Part shown: positions 7,268 through 13,692 of the stretch, piece after piece
Layout: every line of letters begins with the position of its first letter
Position numbering within the stretch: the stretch's first letter is position 1
Source: Verrucomicrobiota bacterium
GTDB lineage: Bacteria; Verrucomicrobiota; Verrucomicrobiia; Limisphaerales; JAGWYX01
DNA length: 13,692 nt
Reading direction: 5' to 3'
NCBI GenBank assembly: GCA_018969165.1
Contig: JAGWYX010000020.1
Location: forward strand, 1 to 13,692
Made by a program: the position numbers and the translations under genes
The notes under the pieces: generated by a model
Databases searched by the model: none
What the model was told of the DNA's origin: nothing
What the model saw: only the letters and a program-made list of their open reading frames with translations

Positions 7268-8221
7268 TTATTGCGGGGCGGCCGGCGCCCGCGGGAATTG
7301 CACGTCGGCGGACATCCCGGGGCGCAATCGGCCGGACCGGTTGTCCAGCCGCACCTTGATGCCGAACACCTGGCGAATCCGCTCCTCCACGGTCTGGACA
7401 TTGCGCGGGGTAAACTCCGCGGCGCGATTGATTTGCTCGATCGTCCCCGGGAACGTTTGGCCGGGAAAGGAATCGACCCGGACCGTGACCGCCTGGCCAA
7501 GCTGCAGATACCCCAGCCAGGTCTCGGGCACATAGACCCGGACCCAGTAGTGCTGCGGCAACAGGAGGGTGGCGACCTGCCGGTTGGGAGCCAGCACGTC
7601 CCCGACGCGCACGTTGAGCACCTCCAGCACGCAATTGGTCGGGGCAACGATGGTCATCTCGCGCAGTTGGGCCTGGATCTGGGCCAGTTGCGCGCGCGCC
7701 TGCTCGATCCGCTCCGGGCGCGTGCCGGCCAGCAGCAAGTCGTAGCGGCTCTTGGCGGCGGCGGCGCTCTTGGCCAGGGCCTCGGCCTGGCTGACCGCCC
7801 GGTCGCGGTCGGTCTCCGAAATGCCTTTTTGCTCGTACAACGCCCGCGCCCGCCGGGCGTCGATCCGCGCAAAGCCCAACTGCGCCGTCAGCGATTCCCA
7901 GTCGCCCTTGGCCGCCGCAATCTCCTCCGGCCGCGGCCCGTGTTCCATCTCGGCCAACAAGGCGGCGGCGTAATCGCGCTGGGCCCGCAGTTCGCTGGCC
8001 TCGAGCTGCACAATCACCTGGCCGGAGCGCAGCAGGTCGCCTTCTTCGACGAAGAGTTTCTCGACGCGGCCGCCGTACCGCGAGGCCACGTGCGATTCAT
8101 CCGTCTCGATGGTGCCCGAGACGCTCTGCGCCGCGCCGCCCGGGCGCGTCAGCAGCCAGGCGGTCGCCGCCGCCAACGCGAGCAGGACGCTCCCCGCCAC
8201 CATGGACCCGATCTTGTTCAC
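7268..8221 (-). CDS. HlyD/YbhG-type periplasmic adaptor (membrane fusion) protein
   Basis: The 317-aa protein has one N-terminal membrane anchor (about residues 7-25) and then the split biotinyl-lipoyl-like domain. Its first half is SGTIETDESHVASRYGGRVEKLFVEEGDLLRSGQVI (35-70, read in short blocks) and its second half resumes at MTIVAPTNCVLEVLNVRVGDVL (189-210). Between them lies a long Ala/Arg/Glu-rich coiled-coil hairpin (about 75-187), and a beta-barrel region follows to the end. This is the adaptor of a tripartite ABC efflux pump, linking the inner-membrane ABC complex to an outer-membrane channel. No TolC-like channel gene is in the window. The start is GTG 8221; ATG 8203 is a shorter alternative and neither has a clear Shine-Dalgarno. 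It is the first gene of the minus-strand exporter operon, with the hairpin-rich repeat region immediately upstream, so its promoter must lie in or just before that repeat. Confidence 0.93.
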   Translation of the reverse strand: MNKIGSMVAGSVLLALAAATAWLLTRPGGAAQSVSGTIETDESHVASRYGGRVEKLFVEEGDLLRSGQVIVQLEASELRAQRDYAAALLAEMEHGPRPEEIAAAKGDWESLTAQLGFARIDARRARALYEQKGISETDRDRAVSQAEALAKSAAAAKSRYDLLLAGTRPERIEQARAQLAQIQAQLREMTIVAPTNCVLEVLNVRVGDVLAPNRQVATLLLPQHYWVRVYVPETWLGYLQLGQAVTVRVDSFPGQTFPGTIEQINRAAEFTPRNVQTVEERIRQVFGIKVRLDNRSGRLRPGMSADVQFPRAPAAPQ

Positions 8222-8299
8222 TGGGGCCGGAGGCTACTACACGCCGAAGACCGGTTCAATGAAACACCGCCCGGGCGCGGCCGTCCGCCTCCAGAGCCG

Positions 8300-8318
8300 C
8301 GCGGGCGTCGCGCCCGCG
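8300..8318. repeat. Perfect 8-bp hairpin with TCG loop
   Basis: CGCGGGCG (8300-8307) pairs with CGCCCGCG (8311-8318) around a three-base loop. There is no following T-tract on either strand, so it is not a standard intrinsic terminator; it fits an intergenic palindromic repeat. Confidence 0.6.
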
Positions 8319-8379
8319 AGTTCGCGGGGCGTCCTCGCCGTTTCTGTCGTCCTGCTCCTCAAGGACTCTCTCGCCGAGG

Positions 8380-8399
8380 TGCCTGTCTGCCGACAGGCA
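8380..8399. repeat. Perfect 8-bp hairpin with TGCC loop
   Basis: TGCCTGTC (8380-8387) pairs with GACAGGCA (8392-8399) around TGCC. This type of palindrome (CCTGTC...GACAGG) is one I recall as dispersed in many bacterial genomes; whether it recurs in this one cannot be judged from a single window. Confidence 0.65.
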
Positions 8400-8476
8400 G
8401 GCGCACAGCGGAGATGCCGGAAGCACAAAAAAACCGCGCGTACCCCAACCGACCGGGAATGAGGTCTGAACGCGCG

Positions 8477-8602
8477 TTTGATAAATGCGGAGCGCGGCTG
8501 GGTCGTCCTCGACCAGCCGCAGCACGCCTTGCGTTTCGGGCGCGATTTACTCAGCCGCCGCGCTGCGGCGGGTCTTCGACCCAGCCGCGCTCCGTTATCA
8601 AA
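8477..8602. repeat. REP/BIME-like compound inverted repeat
   Basis: The left arm is TTTGATAA (8477-8484), then three extra bases, then CGGAGCGCGGCTGGGTCG (8488-8505). The right arm is its exact reverse complement, CGACCCAGCCGCGCTCCG (8577-8594) followed directly by TTATCAAA (8595-8602). That is 26 matched pairs with a three-base bulge, enclosing 71 bp. Inside are two further hairpins: 8495-8519 (ten pairs, one bulged G, loop TCCT), which competes for the left arm, and 8555-8571 (CCGCCGC/GCGGCGG, loop GCT). Repeat-within-repeat architecture of this size in an intergenic gap is typical of REP doublets or a small non-autonomous mobile element. No transposase is nearby and no clear target duplication was found. 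Confidence 0.65.
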
Positions 8603-8663
8603 ACACGGTCTGAGGCGCGCCTCGCTAGGATTCTAATGCCGGACTGTTGACAAACTGATACCG

Positions 8664-8681
8664 GCCGGCGACCCTGCCGGC
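8664..8681 (+). repeat. GCCGGC hairpin directly before the molybdoenzyme start codon
   Basis: GCCGGC at 8664-8669 and again at 8676-8681 (a self-complementary hexamer) enclose six bases and end at the base before ATG 8682. In RNA this would place a six-pair GC stem where a ribosome-binding site is expected; none is visible. It may limit translation or lie outside a leaderless transcript. Confidence 0.4.
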
Positions 8682-9827
8682 ATGCCCACTCGCATCACCC
8701 GGCGCGCCATGCTCCGCCACGGCGCCGCCCTGGCGGCCCTGGCCTTGGCCCGGCCCCCGCTCGCCCTGTTCGGCGGCGCCGACCCCGCGGCCGGCGCCGC
8801 GCTGATCCCGTTTCTGGACGCCCAGCCCGCCAGCCACATGCTGAAGTGGGAACGGCTGAGGAGCTGGATCACGCCCAACGACCAGGTCTTCGCCGTCAGC
8901 CACTACGGCCCCGCCAAGGTCGATCTGGACCGCTGGCAACTCGAACTGACCGGGCTGGTCCGGCGCCCGCGCGCCTGGACCCTGGCCGAACTCAAGGCGC
9001 GCCGGCGCAAACACGTCACCGCCACGCTCGAATGCTCGGGCAACGGGTCCAACCCGGGGTTCATGGGGGCGATTGGCAACGTGACCTGGACCGGCACGCC
9101 GCTGGCCTCGCTGCTGGCGGAGTGCGGCCCGCTGGAACGGGCCATCGAGGCGGTGTTTTTCGCCGCCGACGACAAAGTGGAAAAGATCCGTGAGCGGGAC
9201 TACCCGCAGCATTTCGCCCGCAGCCTCGCGCTGGGTGACGCGCGGCGGGAGGACGTGCTCCTGGCCTACGAGATGAACGGCGAGCCGTTGCCGGCCGCGC
9301 ACGGGGCGCCGCTGCGGCTGGTGGTGCCCGGGTGGTTCGGCATTGCCTGGGTCAAATGGCTCACGCGCATCGAGCTGCTCGATCGCCGGTTCATGAACCG
9401 GTTCATGGCGCGCGATTACGTGACGATTCGCGGCGAGGAACGCGACGGCCAGACCATCTGGCGCGAGACCAGCGTCGGCCCGATCGACGTTAAATCGGTC
9501 GTCGCCCGCGCCGCGCGCCTCGAGGACGGCACGGTGCGGTTCAGCGGCGCCGCCTGGACCGACGGCACGCCGCTCCAGACCGTCGAGCTCAAGATCGACG
9601 ACGGCTCCTGGACGCCGGTCCGGCTCGACCGGCGGAATCACGCGCGCTACGCCTGGACGTTCTGGGACTTCGACTGGCGGCGCCCCGCGCCGGGCGAGCA
9701 CGCGGTGGTTTCGCGCGCGATCGACGCCGATGGCCGGGTGCAACCCGCGCCCGACGACCCGGCCATCCGGCTCAAGCGGACTTACTGGGAAGCCAACCAG
9801 CAGTGGCCGCGCAAGCTCCGGATTTGA
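8682..9827 (+). CDS. Tat-exported sulfite-oxidase-family molybdopterin oxidoreductase
   Basis: The 381-aa protein has a twin-arginine signal (ITRRAML, Arg7-Arg8, hydrophobic stretch to about residue 30), an oxidoreductase molybdopterin-binding domain (about 65-235) and a C-terminal Mo-co dimerisation domain (about 245-375). Cys118 in TLECSGNGS is the cysteine that ligates molybdenum in this fold; GNVTWTGTPLASLL and HGAPLRLVVPGWFG (207-220) are further family blocks. The family includes sulfite oxidases and sulfite dehydrogenases, but two positions usually Arg in true sulfite oxidases look changed: the residue five after the Cys is Ser123, and the usual GAR-x-VKW block reads GIAWVKW. So sulfite may not be the substrate. 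No cytochrome partner gene is adjacent. ATG 8682 begins immediately after a GC hairpin and lacks a Shine-Dalgarno; a TTGACA lies at 8647-8652 without a good -10 box. Its stop is 6 bp from the stop of convergent recQ. Confidence 0.9.
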   Translation: MPTRITRRAMLRHGAALAALALARPPLALFGGADPAAGAALIPFLDAQPASHMLKWERLRSWITPNDQVFAVSHYGPAKVDLDRWQLELTGLVRRPRAWTLAELKARRRKHVTATLECSGNGSNPGFMGAIGNVTWTGTPLASLLAECGPLERAIEAVFFAADDKVEKIRERDYPQHFARSLALGDARREDVLLAYEMNGEPLPAAHGAPLRLVVPGWFGIAWVKWLTRIELLDRRFMNRFMARDYVTIRGEERDGQTIWRETSVGPIDVKSVVARAARLEDGTVRFSGAAWTDGTPLQTVELKIDDGSWTPVRLDRRNHARYAWTFWDFDWRRPAPGEHAVVSRAIDADGRVQPAPDDPAIRLKRTYWEANQQWPRKLRI

Positions 9828-9833
9828 GCGGTT

Positions 9834-11795
9834 TCAGGCTTCCGGCACTCGCCCAGGCGGGGTGGCGACCACCGAGAATGAGTCGGCGGCGAAAATTTGG
9901 CGCGGGTGCGTCCGCAGGTGCGCGGCGATTTCGTCGAGAAACACCGCGCCGAACTCGCGCAGCTTGGCATCGCCGACCCCGCTGATGCGCGAGAATTCCG
10001 CGGGGGTCCGCGGATAGAACCGCGCCATCTGCCGCAAGGAGACGTCGGAAAAAACGATGTAGGACGGCACGCCCCGTTCGTCGGCCAGGCGCCGGCGGAG
10101 CACTCGCAGCCGCTCGAAGAGGGCCTCGTCGCAGGCGATGTCTCCGATCCGACGCTTCTCCGGGCCCGGCGCCGTCACCGGGCGCGTCAGGGTGATTTTC
10201 TGTCGGAGCCGGAGGGCCGCGCGACCGGCCTCGGTGAGCTCGACGATGTTGAACCGGGCGGCGTCCTGCCGGAGCAATTCCAGGCGCACCAGCTCGCGCC
10301 CGATGGCCGACCATTCGGCGCGGCTGTGCTCGAGGCCGATGCCGTAGGTCGAGAGGCGGTGGTGTCCCCAGCGGCGGATTTTCTCGGTGTCGGCGCCGCA
10401 GAGGATCTCGACCACATGCTGAATCCCGACGCCGAAGCGCGTTTTCTCCCGAATCCGATACACGCAGGAGAGGAACTTCTGCGCGGCGACGGTGCCGTCC
10501 CAAGTCTGACGCGGGGTCAGGCAGTTGTCACAGCCGCCGCAGTTGACCGGCTCGGCCGGAGCGTTCGGCTCGCCGGAAGTGTTCGACGCCGCAGGGGCGG
10601 CTGGGTTGCGGGGGCCGGCGGTGGGCGCGCCGAGCTTCTCGCCAAAATAGCCGAGCAGGAACGCCCGCCGGCAGGTGGCCGTCTCCGCGTAATGGATGAC
10701 CTGCTCGAGTTGCGCCCGGGCGATCTCGCGTTCCTGCGGGTCGGGTTTCTCGTCGAGGAAACGGCTGTATTTGACGCGGTCGCCAGGGCTGAAGAGCAGC
10801 AGGCAATCGCTGGGCAAACCGTCGCGGCCGGCGCGGCCGGTTTCCTGGTAATAGCCTTCGAGGTTTTTGGGCAGGTCGTAATGGATGACAAAGCGGACAT
10901 TGGGTTTGTTGATGCCCATGCCGAAGGCGATGGTGGCGCAGACCACGCGCACCGCGTCGCGCAGGAAGGCCTCCTGGTTGCGCGTGCGCTCGGGGGCGTT
11001 CAATCCCGCGTGATAAGGCGCGGCGCTCACGCCGTCGGCGCTGAGTTTGCCGGCCAGGAGTTCGGCGGTTCGCCGCGCCTGGCAGTAAATGATCCCGCTG
11101 TCGCGCGGCCGGGCGCGCAGGAAGTCGAGCACCTGCCGATAGGCCCCGGTCTTGGCCGACACGCGGTAAGTCAGGTTGGGGCGATCGAAGCTGGCCACGT
11201 AGCAGGCCGGTTCGCGCAGGTGCAGTTGCCCGACGATGTCGCGCCGGACCCGCTCGGTGGCGGTGGCCGTCAAGGCCATCATCGGCACTTCGGGAAAGAG
11301 CCCCCGCAGGGCGGAGAGCTGGCGGTATTCCGGGCGGAAATCGTGCCCCCACTCGCTGATGCAATGCGCCTCGTCCACGGCGAAGAGGTTGGTACGCCAC
11401 CGTTTCAAGTCCTCGAGAAAACCGGACAGCATCAGGCGTTCCGGCGCGACATAAAGCAGCCGAAACTCGCCCTGGTGCAAGCCGCGCAACCGCGGTCGCG
11501 CCTCGGCCGGCGCCAGCGACGAGTTCAGGAACGTCGCCGCCACCCCGGCCGCCCGCAGGCCGTCCACCTGGTCTTTCATCAGCGCGATGAGGGGCGAGAC
11601 GACCACGGTGAGCCCGGGCCGCGCCAGGGCCGGCAGTTGAAAGCAAAGGGACTTGCCACCTCCAGTTGGCAGCACGGCAATCACGTCTTTGCCGGCCAAC
11701 GTATCGCCAATGATGTCTGCCTGCCACGGACGGAACGAGGCGAAGCCGAAGTATTGCTTCAGCAGGGCGCGCAGTTGGTCGGGGCGAGCGTTCAC
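9834..11795 (-). CDS. recQ: ATP-dependent DNA helicase RecQ
   Basis: RecQ unwinds DNA 3'-5' in recombination and replication repair. The 653-aa protein shows all parts: motif 0 and FRPWQ near residues 21-25, Walker A PTGGGKS (43-49), DEAH (141-144) with the aromatic-rich loop, TATAT (176-180), the motif VI region QETGRAGRDG (317-326), a zinc module with Cys375, Cys419, Cys422 and Cys425, a winged-helix region (about 430-535), and a C-terminal HRDC domain (about 553-630). Cys375 and Cys419 are 44 residues apart, versus 17 in E. coli RecQ, because of a Pro/Ala/Asn-rich insertion at about 388-417. I start at GTG 11795, which has AGAGG four to five bases upstream and puts the protein start 13 residues before the conserved core; TTG 11858 is a longer alternative adding an Arg-rich leader of 21 residues. 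It is divergent from the GH2 gene. Confidence 0.96.
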   Translation of the reverse strand: MNARPDQLRALLKQYFGFASFRPWQADIIGDTLAGKDVIAVLPTGGGKSLCFQLPALARPGLTVVVSPLIALMKDQVDGLRAAGVAATFLNSSLAPAEARPRLRGLHQGEFRLLYVAPERLMLSGFLEDLKRWRTNLFAVDEAHCISEWGHDFRPEYRQLSALRGLFPEVPMMALTATATERVRRDIVGQLHLREPACYVASFDRPNLTYRVSAKTGAYRQVLDFLRARPRDSGIIYCQARRTAELLAGKLSADGVSAAPYHAGLNAPERTRNQEAFLRDAVRVVCATIAFGMGINKPNVRFVIHYDLPKNLEGYYQETGRAGRDGLPSDCLLLFSPGDRVKYSRFLDEKPDPQEREIARAQLEQVIHYAETATCRRAFLLGYFGEKLGAPTAGPRNPAAPAASNTSGEPNAPAEPVNCGGCDNCLTPRQTWDGTVAAQKFLSCVYRIREKTRFGVGIQHVVEILCGADTEKIRRWGHHRLSTYGIGLEHSRAEWSAIGRELVRLELLRQDAARFNIVELTEAGRAALRLRQKITLTRPVTAPGPEKRRIGDIACDEALFERLRVLRRRLADERGVPSYIVFSDVSLRQMARFYPRTPAEFSRISGVGDAKLREFGAVFLDEIAAHLRTHPRQIFAADSFSVVATPPGRVPEA

Positions 11796-11958
11796 CCGCC
11801 CTCTGGTGTAGCCAAGACGGCCCTGGCGAAGCAAGCGCGACTCGCCGGCTTCGACCAACCCCCGGTCCGGCTTCGCTCACAAAGAGCGGGTTGTTCGGCG
11901 CGGTCGCCGCCGCGGAATCCGCTTCCACGCGCCCGCGAAAAACTGGATACTGCGGCCC
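11796..11958. other. Divergent spacer between recQ and the GH2 gene
   Basis: This 163-bp gap must contain both promoters. For the GH2 gene the only promoter-like element I see is GATACT (11946-11951), seven bases before its ATG, with no convincing -35 partner; use of that box would give a nearly leaderless transcript. For recQ the AGAGGG ribosome-binding site lies at 11799-11804. No operator palindrome was recognised. Confidence 0.5.
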
Positions 11959-13692
11959 ATGAAACACTTGTTGCACCCGCTCGGGTTCCTGCTTGTCTCC
12001 GGCTGCCTGAGCCTGTGGGGAACGGATGCATCCTGGCGGCCGGCTCAGGGCCCGCTCCAAACGCGGTGGGCCAAGGATGTCTCGCCCGCCAATGCGCACC
12101 CGGAATATCCCCGCCCGCAACTTGTGCGCAAGGAATGGCAGAATCTGAACGGCCTTTGGGATTTCGCCATCACCACCCGGGAGGCCGCGCCCCCGACCCG
12201 GTTCGACGGCCAAATCCTCGTGCCTTTCCCGGTCGAGTCGGCGCTCTCGGGTGTGCGGCGAACCGTCACGGAGAAGGATCGGCTCTGGTATCACCGCGCG
12301 TTCATGGTGCCCCGGCGGTGGTCAGGCCAGCGGGTATGGCTTCATTTCGGCGCGGTGGATTTCGAGACGGTGGTGTTCGTGAACGGAAGCCGGTTCGCCA
12401 CCCACCGTGGCGGCTATGATCCGTTCACGTTCGACATCACCGAGGCATTGAACCGGCGCGGGACCAACGAACTCGTTGTGGCGGTGTGGGACCCGACGGA
12501 CGGGGGCCAGCAGCCGCGTGGCAAGCAGGTCCGCAAACCCGACCAGGGCATCTTCTACACAGCCACCAGCGGCATCTGGCAAACCGTCTGGCTGGAGCCG
12601 GTGCCGGCCGCGCATATCCAGTCCGTCAACACCACGCCGGACATCGACCGGGGCACGGTAACAGTGGCTCCGGTAGTGACCGGCGCCAACCCGGCCCGCA
12701 CGGTCACCGTGACGATCCTCGACGACCGCAAGCGGGTTTACACGGCGTCCGGCAACGCAGGGATGCGGTTCACTTTGCCCGTGAAGGACCCGAAGCTTTG
12801 GTCGCCGGAGCACCCGTTCCTTTATGGCCTGGAAGTCACCCTGAACGAAGCTGGCAAGCGCGTGGATTCCGTGGCCAGCTATTTTGGGATGCGCAAGGTG
12901 GCGCTCGGCAAGGATGCGCGGGGTGTGACCCGGATTTTCCTGAATAACCAACCCTACTTCATGCTCGGGCCGCTGGACCAGGGCTTCTGGCCGGACGGCC
13001 TCTACACGGCGCCGACCGATGCGGCGCTGCGCTACGACCTGGAGGCGACGAAGAAGATGGGTTTCAACATGTGCCGCAAGCATGTCAAGGTCGAGCCGGA
13101 GCGCTGGTATTATTGGTGCGACAAGCTCGGCGTCCTGGTCTGGCAGGACATGCCCAGCGGCGACCGGTTCATCGGCGGCAAGGATCCGGACATCGCGCGC
13201 GCCCCCGAATCGGCCCACGAATTCGAGACCGAGCTCAAGGCCGTGATCGAGGCCCGTCACAATCACCCGAGCATTGTGATGTGGGTCCTGTTCAACGAAG
13301 GCTGGGGCCAGTATGACACCTCGCGGCTGACGCACTGGATCAAGGAACTGGACCCGACGCGGCTGGTGGATGACGCCAGCGGCTGGGCGGATCGTGGCGT
13401 GGGCGACGTCCGTGATATGCACCGCTACCCCGGGCCGGGCTCACCGAAACCGGAACCGGACCGGGCGGCGGTGCTGGGCGAGTTTGGCGGGCTGGGATAC
13501 AAGGTGGACGGCCATACCTGGGCGGGTCGGACGTGGGGCTATCGCGGCATGGCCAGTGTCGAGGTGTTGCGACGCCAATACGCCCGGCTGCTCCGCGGCG
13601 TGTATGCGCTCCGGGAGGACCCCGGCCTGAGCGCCGCGGTTTACACCCAGACCACCGACGTCGAATATGAAGGTAACGGCCTGATGACTTAC
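11959..13692 (+). CDS. Glycoside hydrolase family 2 enzyme, probable lipoprotein (3' end outside window)
   Basis: An open frame of 578 codons runs from ATG 11959 to the last base with no stop. The first 16 residues look like a lipoprotein signal: Lys2, a hydrophobic core and the lipobox VSGC with Cys16. Next come a GH2 sugar-binding jelly-roll domain (PRPQLVRKEWQNLNGLWDF from about residue 51, then WYHRAFMVP, FGAVDFETVVFVNG and GGYDPFTFDIT), an immunoglobulin-like middle domain ending at LWSPEHPFLY, and the TIM-barrel catalytic domain (GPLDQGFWPDGLYTAP, GFNMCRKHVKVEP, WQDMPSG). Candidate acid/base is Glu447 in FNEGWG and candidate nucleophile Glu508 in LGEFGG. GH2 covers beta-galactosidase, beta-mannosidase, beta-glucuronidase and others; I cannot choose a substrate and see no reason to call it LacZ. 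A lipid-anchored enzyme would act in the periplasm or at the cell surface on imported or extracellular oligosaccharides. No Shine-Dalgarno is visible before the ATG. Confidence 0.93.
   Translation, partial: MKHLLHPLGFLLVSGCLSLWGTDASWRPAQGPLQTRWAKDVSPANAHPEYPRPQLVRKEWQNLNGLWDFAITTREAAPPTRFDGQILVPFPVESALSGVRRTVTEKDRLWYHRAFMVPRRWSGQRVWLHFGAVDFETVVFVNGSRFATHRGGYDPFTFDITEALNRRGTNELVVAVWDPTDGGQQPRGKQVRKPDQGIFYTATSGIWQTVWLEPVPAAHIQSVNTTPDIDRGTVTVAPVVTGANPARTVTVTILDDRKRVYTASGNAGMRFTLPVKDPKLWSPEHPFLYGLEVTLNEAGKRVDSVASYFGMRKVALGKDARGVTRIFLNNQPYFMLGPLDQGFWPDGLYTAPTDAALRYDLEATKKMGFNMCRKHVKVEPERWYYWCDKLGVLVWQDMPSGDRFIGGKDPDIARAPESAHEFETELKAVIEARHNHPSIVMWVLFNEGWGQYDTSRLTHWIKELDPTRLVDDASGWADRGVGDVRDMHRYPGPGSPKPEPDRAAVLGEFGGLGYKVDGHTWAGRTWGYRGMASVEVLRRQYARLLRGVYALREDPGLSAAVYTQTTDVEYEGNGLMTY

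Larger units (their letters stand above)
8222..8681. other. 460-bp intergenic region between two divergent genes, hairpin- and repeat-rich
   Basis: This is the only stretch over 300 bp without a believable gene. It separates the exporter operon (leftward) from the molybdoenzyme gene (rightward). It contains at least five perfect or near-perfect hairpins, a larger spaced inverted repeat, an A7 tract at 8427-8433 and an isolated TTGACA at 8647-8652. Short open frames crossing it on both strands show no protein-like features and run through the hairpins, so I do not call them. Both flanking genes must take their promoters from here; no complete -35/-10 pair was recognised. Confidence 0.8.

Noticed and set aside
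8256..8525. 89-codon open frame on the - strand in the intergenic region (and overlapping short + frames)
   Set aside because: It reads through palindromic repeats, has no ribosome-binding site, and its composition is that of translated repeat DNA.
6515..8650. 711-codon open frame on the + strand opposite the exporter operon
   Set aside because: It spans the ATPase, the adaptor and the hairpin region; composition is that of an antisense shadow.
9897..12419. 840-codon open frame on the + strand opposite recQ
   Set aside because: It is antisense to a fully conserved RecQ, its translation is Gly/Ala/Arg-rich without domains, and it also runs into the GH2 gene in the wrong frame. Long antisense frames are expected in GC-rich DNA.
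12322..13422. 366-codon open frame on the - strand opposite the GH2 gene
   Set aside because: The + strand encodes a continuous GH2 protein with catalytic motifs; the minus-strand reading lacks features.

Overview
The window is GC-rich, gene-dense bacterial chromosome with no phage, CRISPR, rRNA or tRNA signal. The best lineage guess is Verrucomicrobiota, with Planctomycetota as the alternative. The reasons are a Tat-exported Gfo/Idh/MocA oxidoreductase paired with a secreted DUF1080 protein, a GH2 enzyme of the style found in polysaccharide degraders, several GTG starts, and a hairpin-rich intergenic repeat. This assignment is inference from gene content, not a database match.

Layout. (1) Positions 2-634 (+) hold the C-terminal part of a protein with two c-type haem sites, probably the cytochrome c end of a quinol:cytochrome c oxidoreductase subunit. 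(2) Positions 725-2905 (+) encode polyphosphate kinase PPK1. (3) A minus-strand block from 8221 down to 2982 encodes a three-gene ABC exporter (HlyD-type adaptor, ATPase, ABC-2 permease). It is followed after about 50 bp by a DUF1080 protein and a Tat-exported Gfo/Idh oxidoreductase. Spacings inside the exporter set are 6 bp and a 4-bp stop/start overlap; inside the DUF1080-Gfo/Idh pair the spacing is 12 bp. (4) Positions 8222-8681 form the only long non-coding stretch, packed with perfect hairpins and a larger inverted repeat that resembles a REP/BIME element. (5) Positions 8682-9827 (+) encode a Tat-exported sulfite-oxidase-fold molybdoenzyme. (6) Positions 9834-11795 (-) encode RecQ helicase, convergent with the molybdoenzyme and separated from it by 6 bp. 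(7) From 11959 (+) to the window end runs an open GH2 glycoside hydrolase, probably a lipoprotein, whose 3' end lies outside the window.

How the genes fit together. The DUF1080/Gfo-Idh pair and the GH2 enzyme point to extracytoplasmic carbohydrate breakdown, perhaps partly through 3-keto sugars. The exporter, PPK1, RecQ and molybdoenzyme are housekeeping or stress functions that need not be related. I found no convincing undescribed multi-gene system. The most unusual items are the repeat at 8477-8602, the non-canonical active-site positions of the molybdoenzyme, and a Pro/Ala-rich insertion inside the RecQ zinc module.
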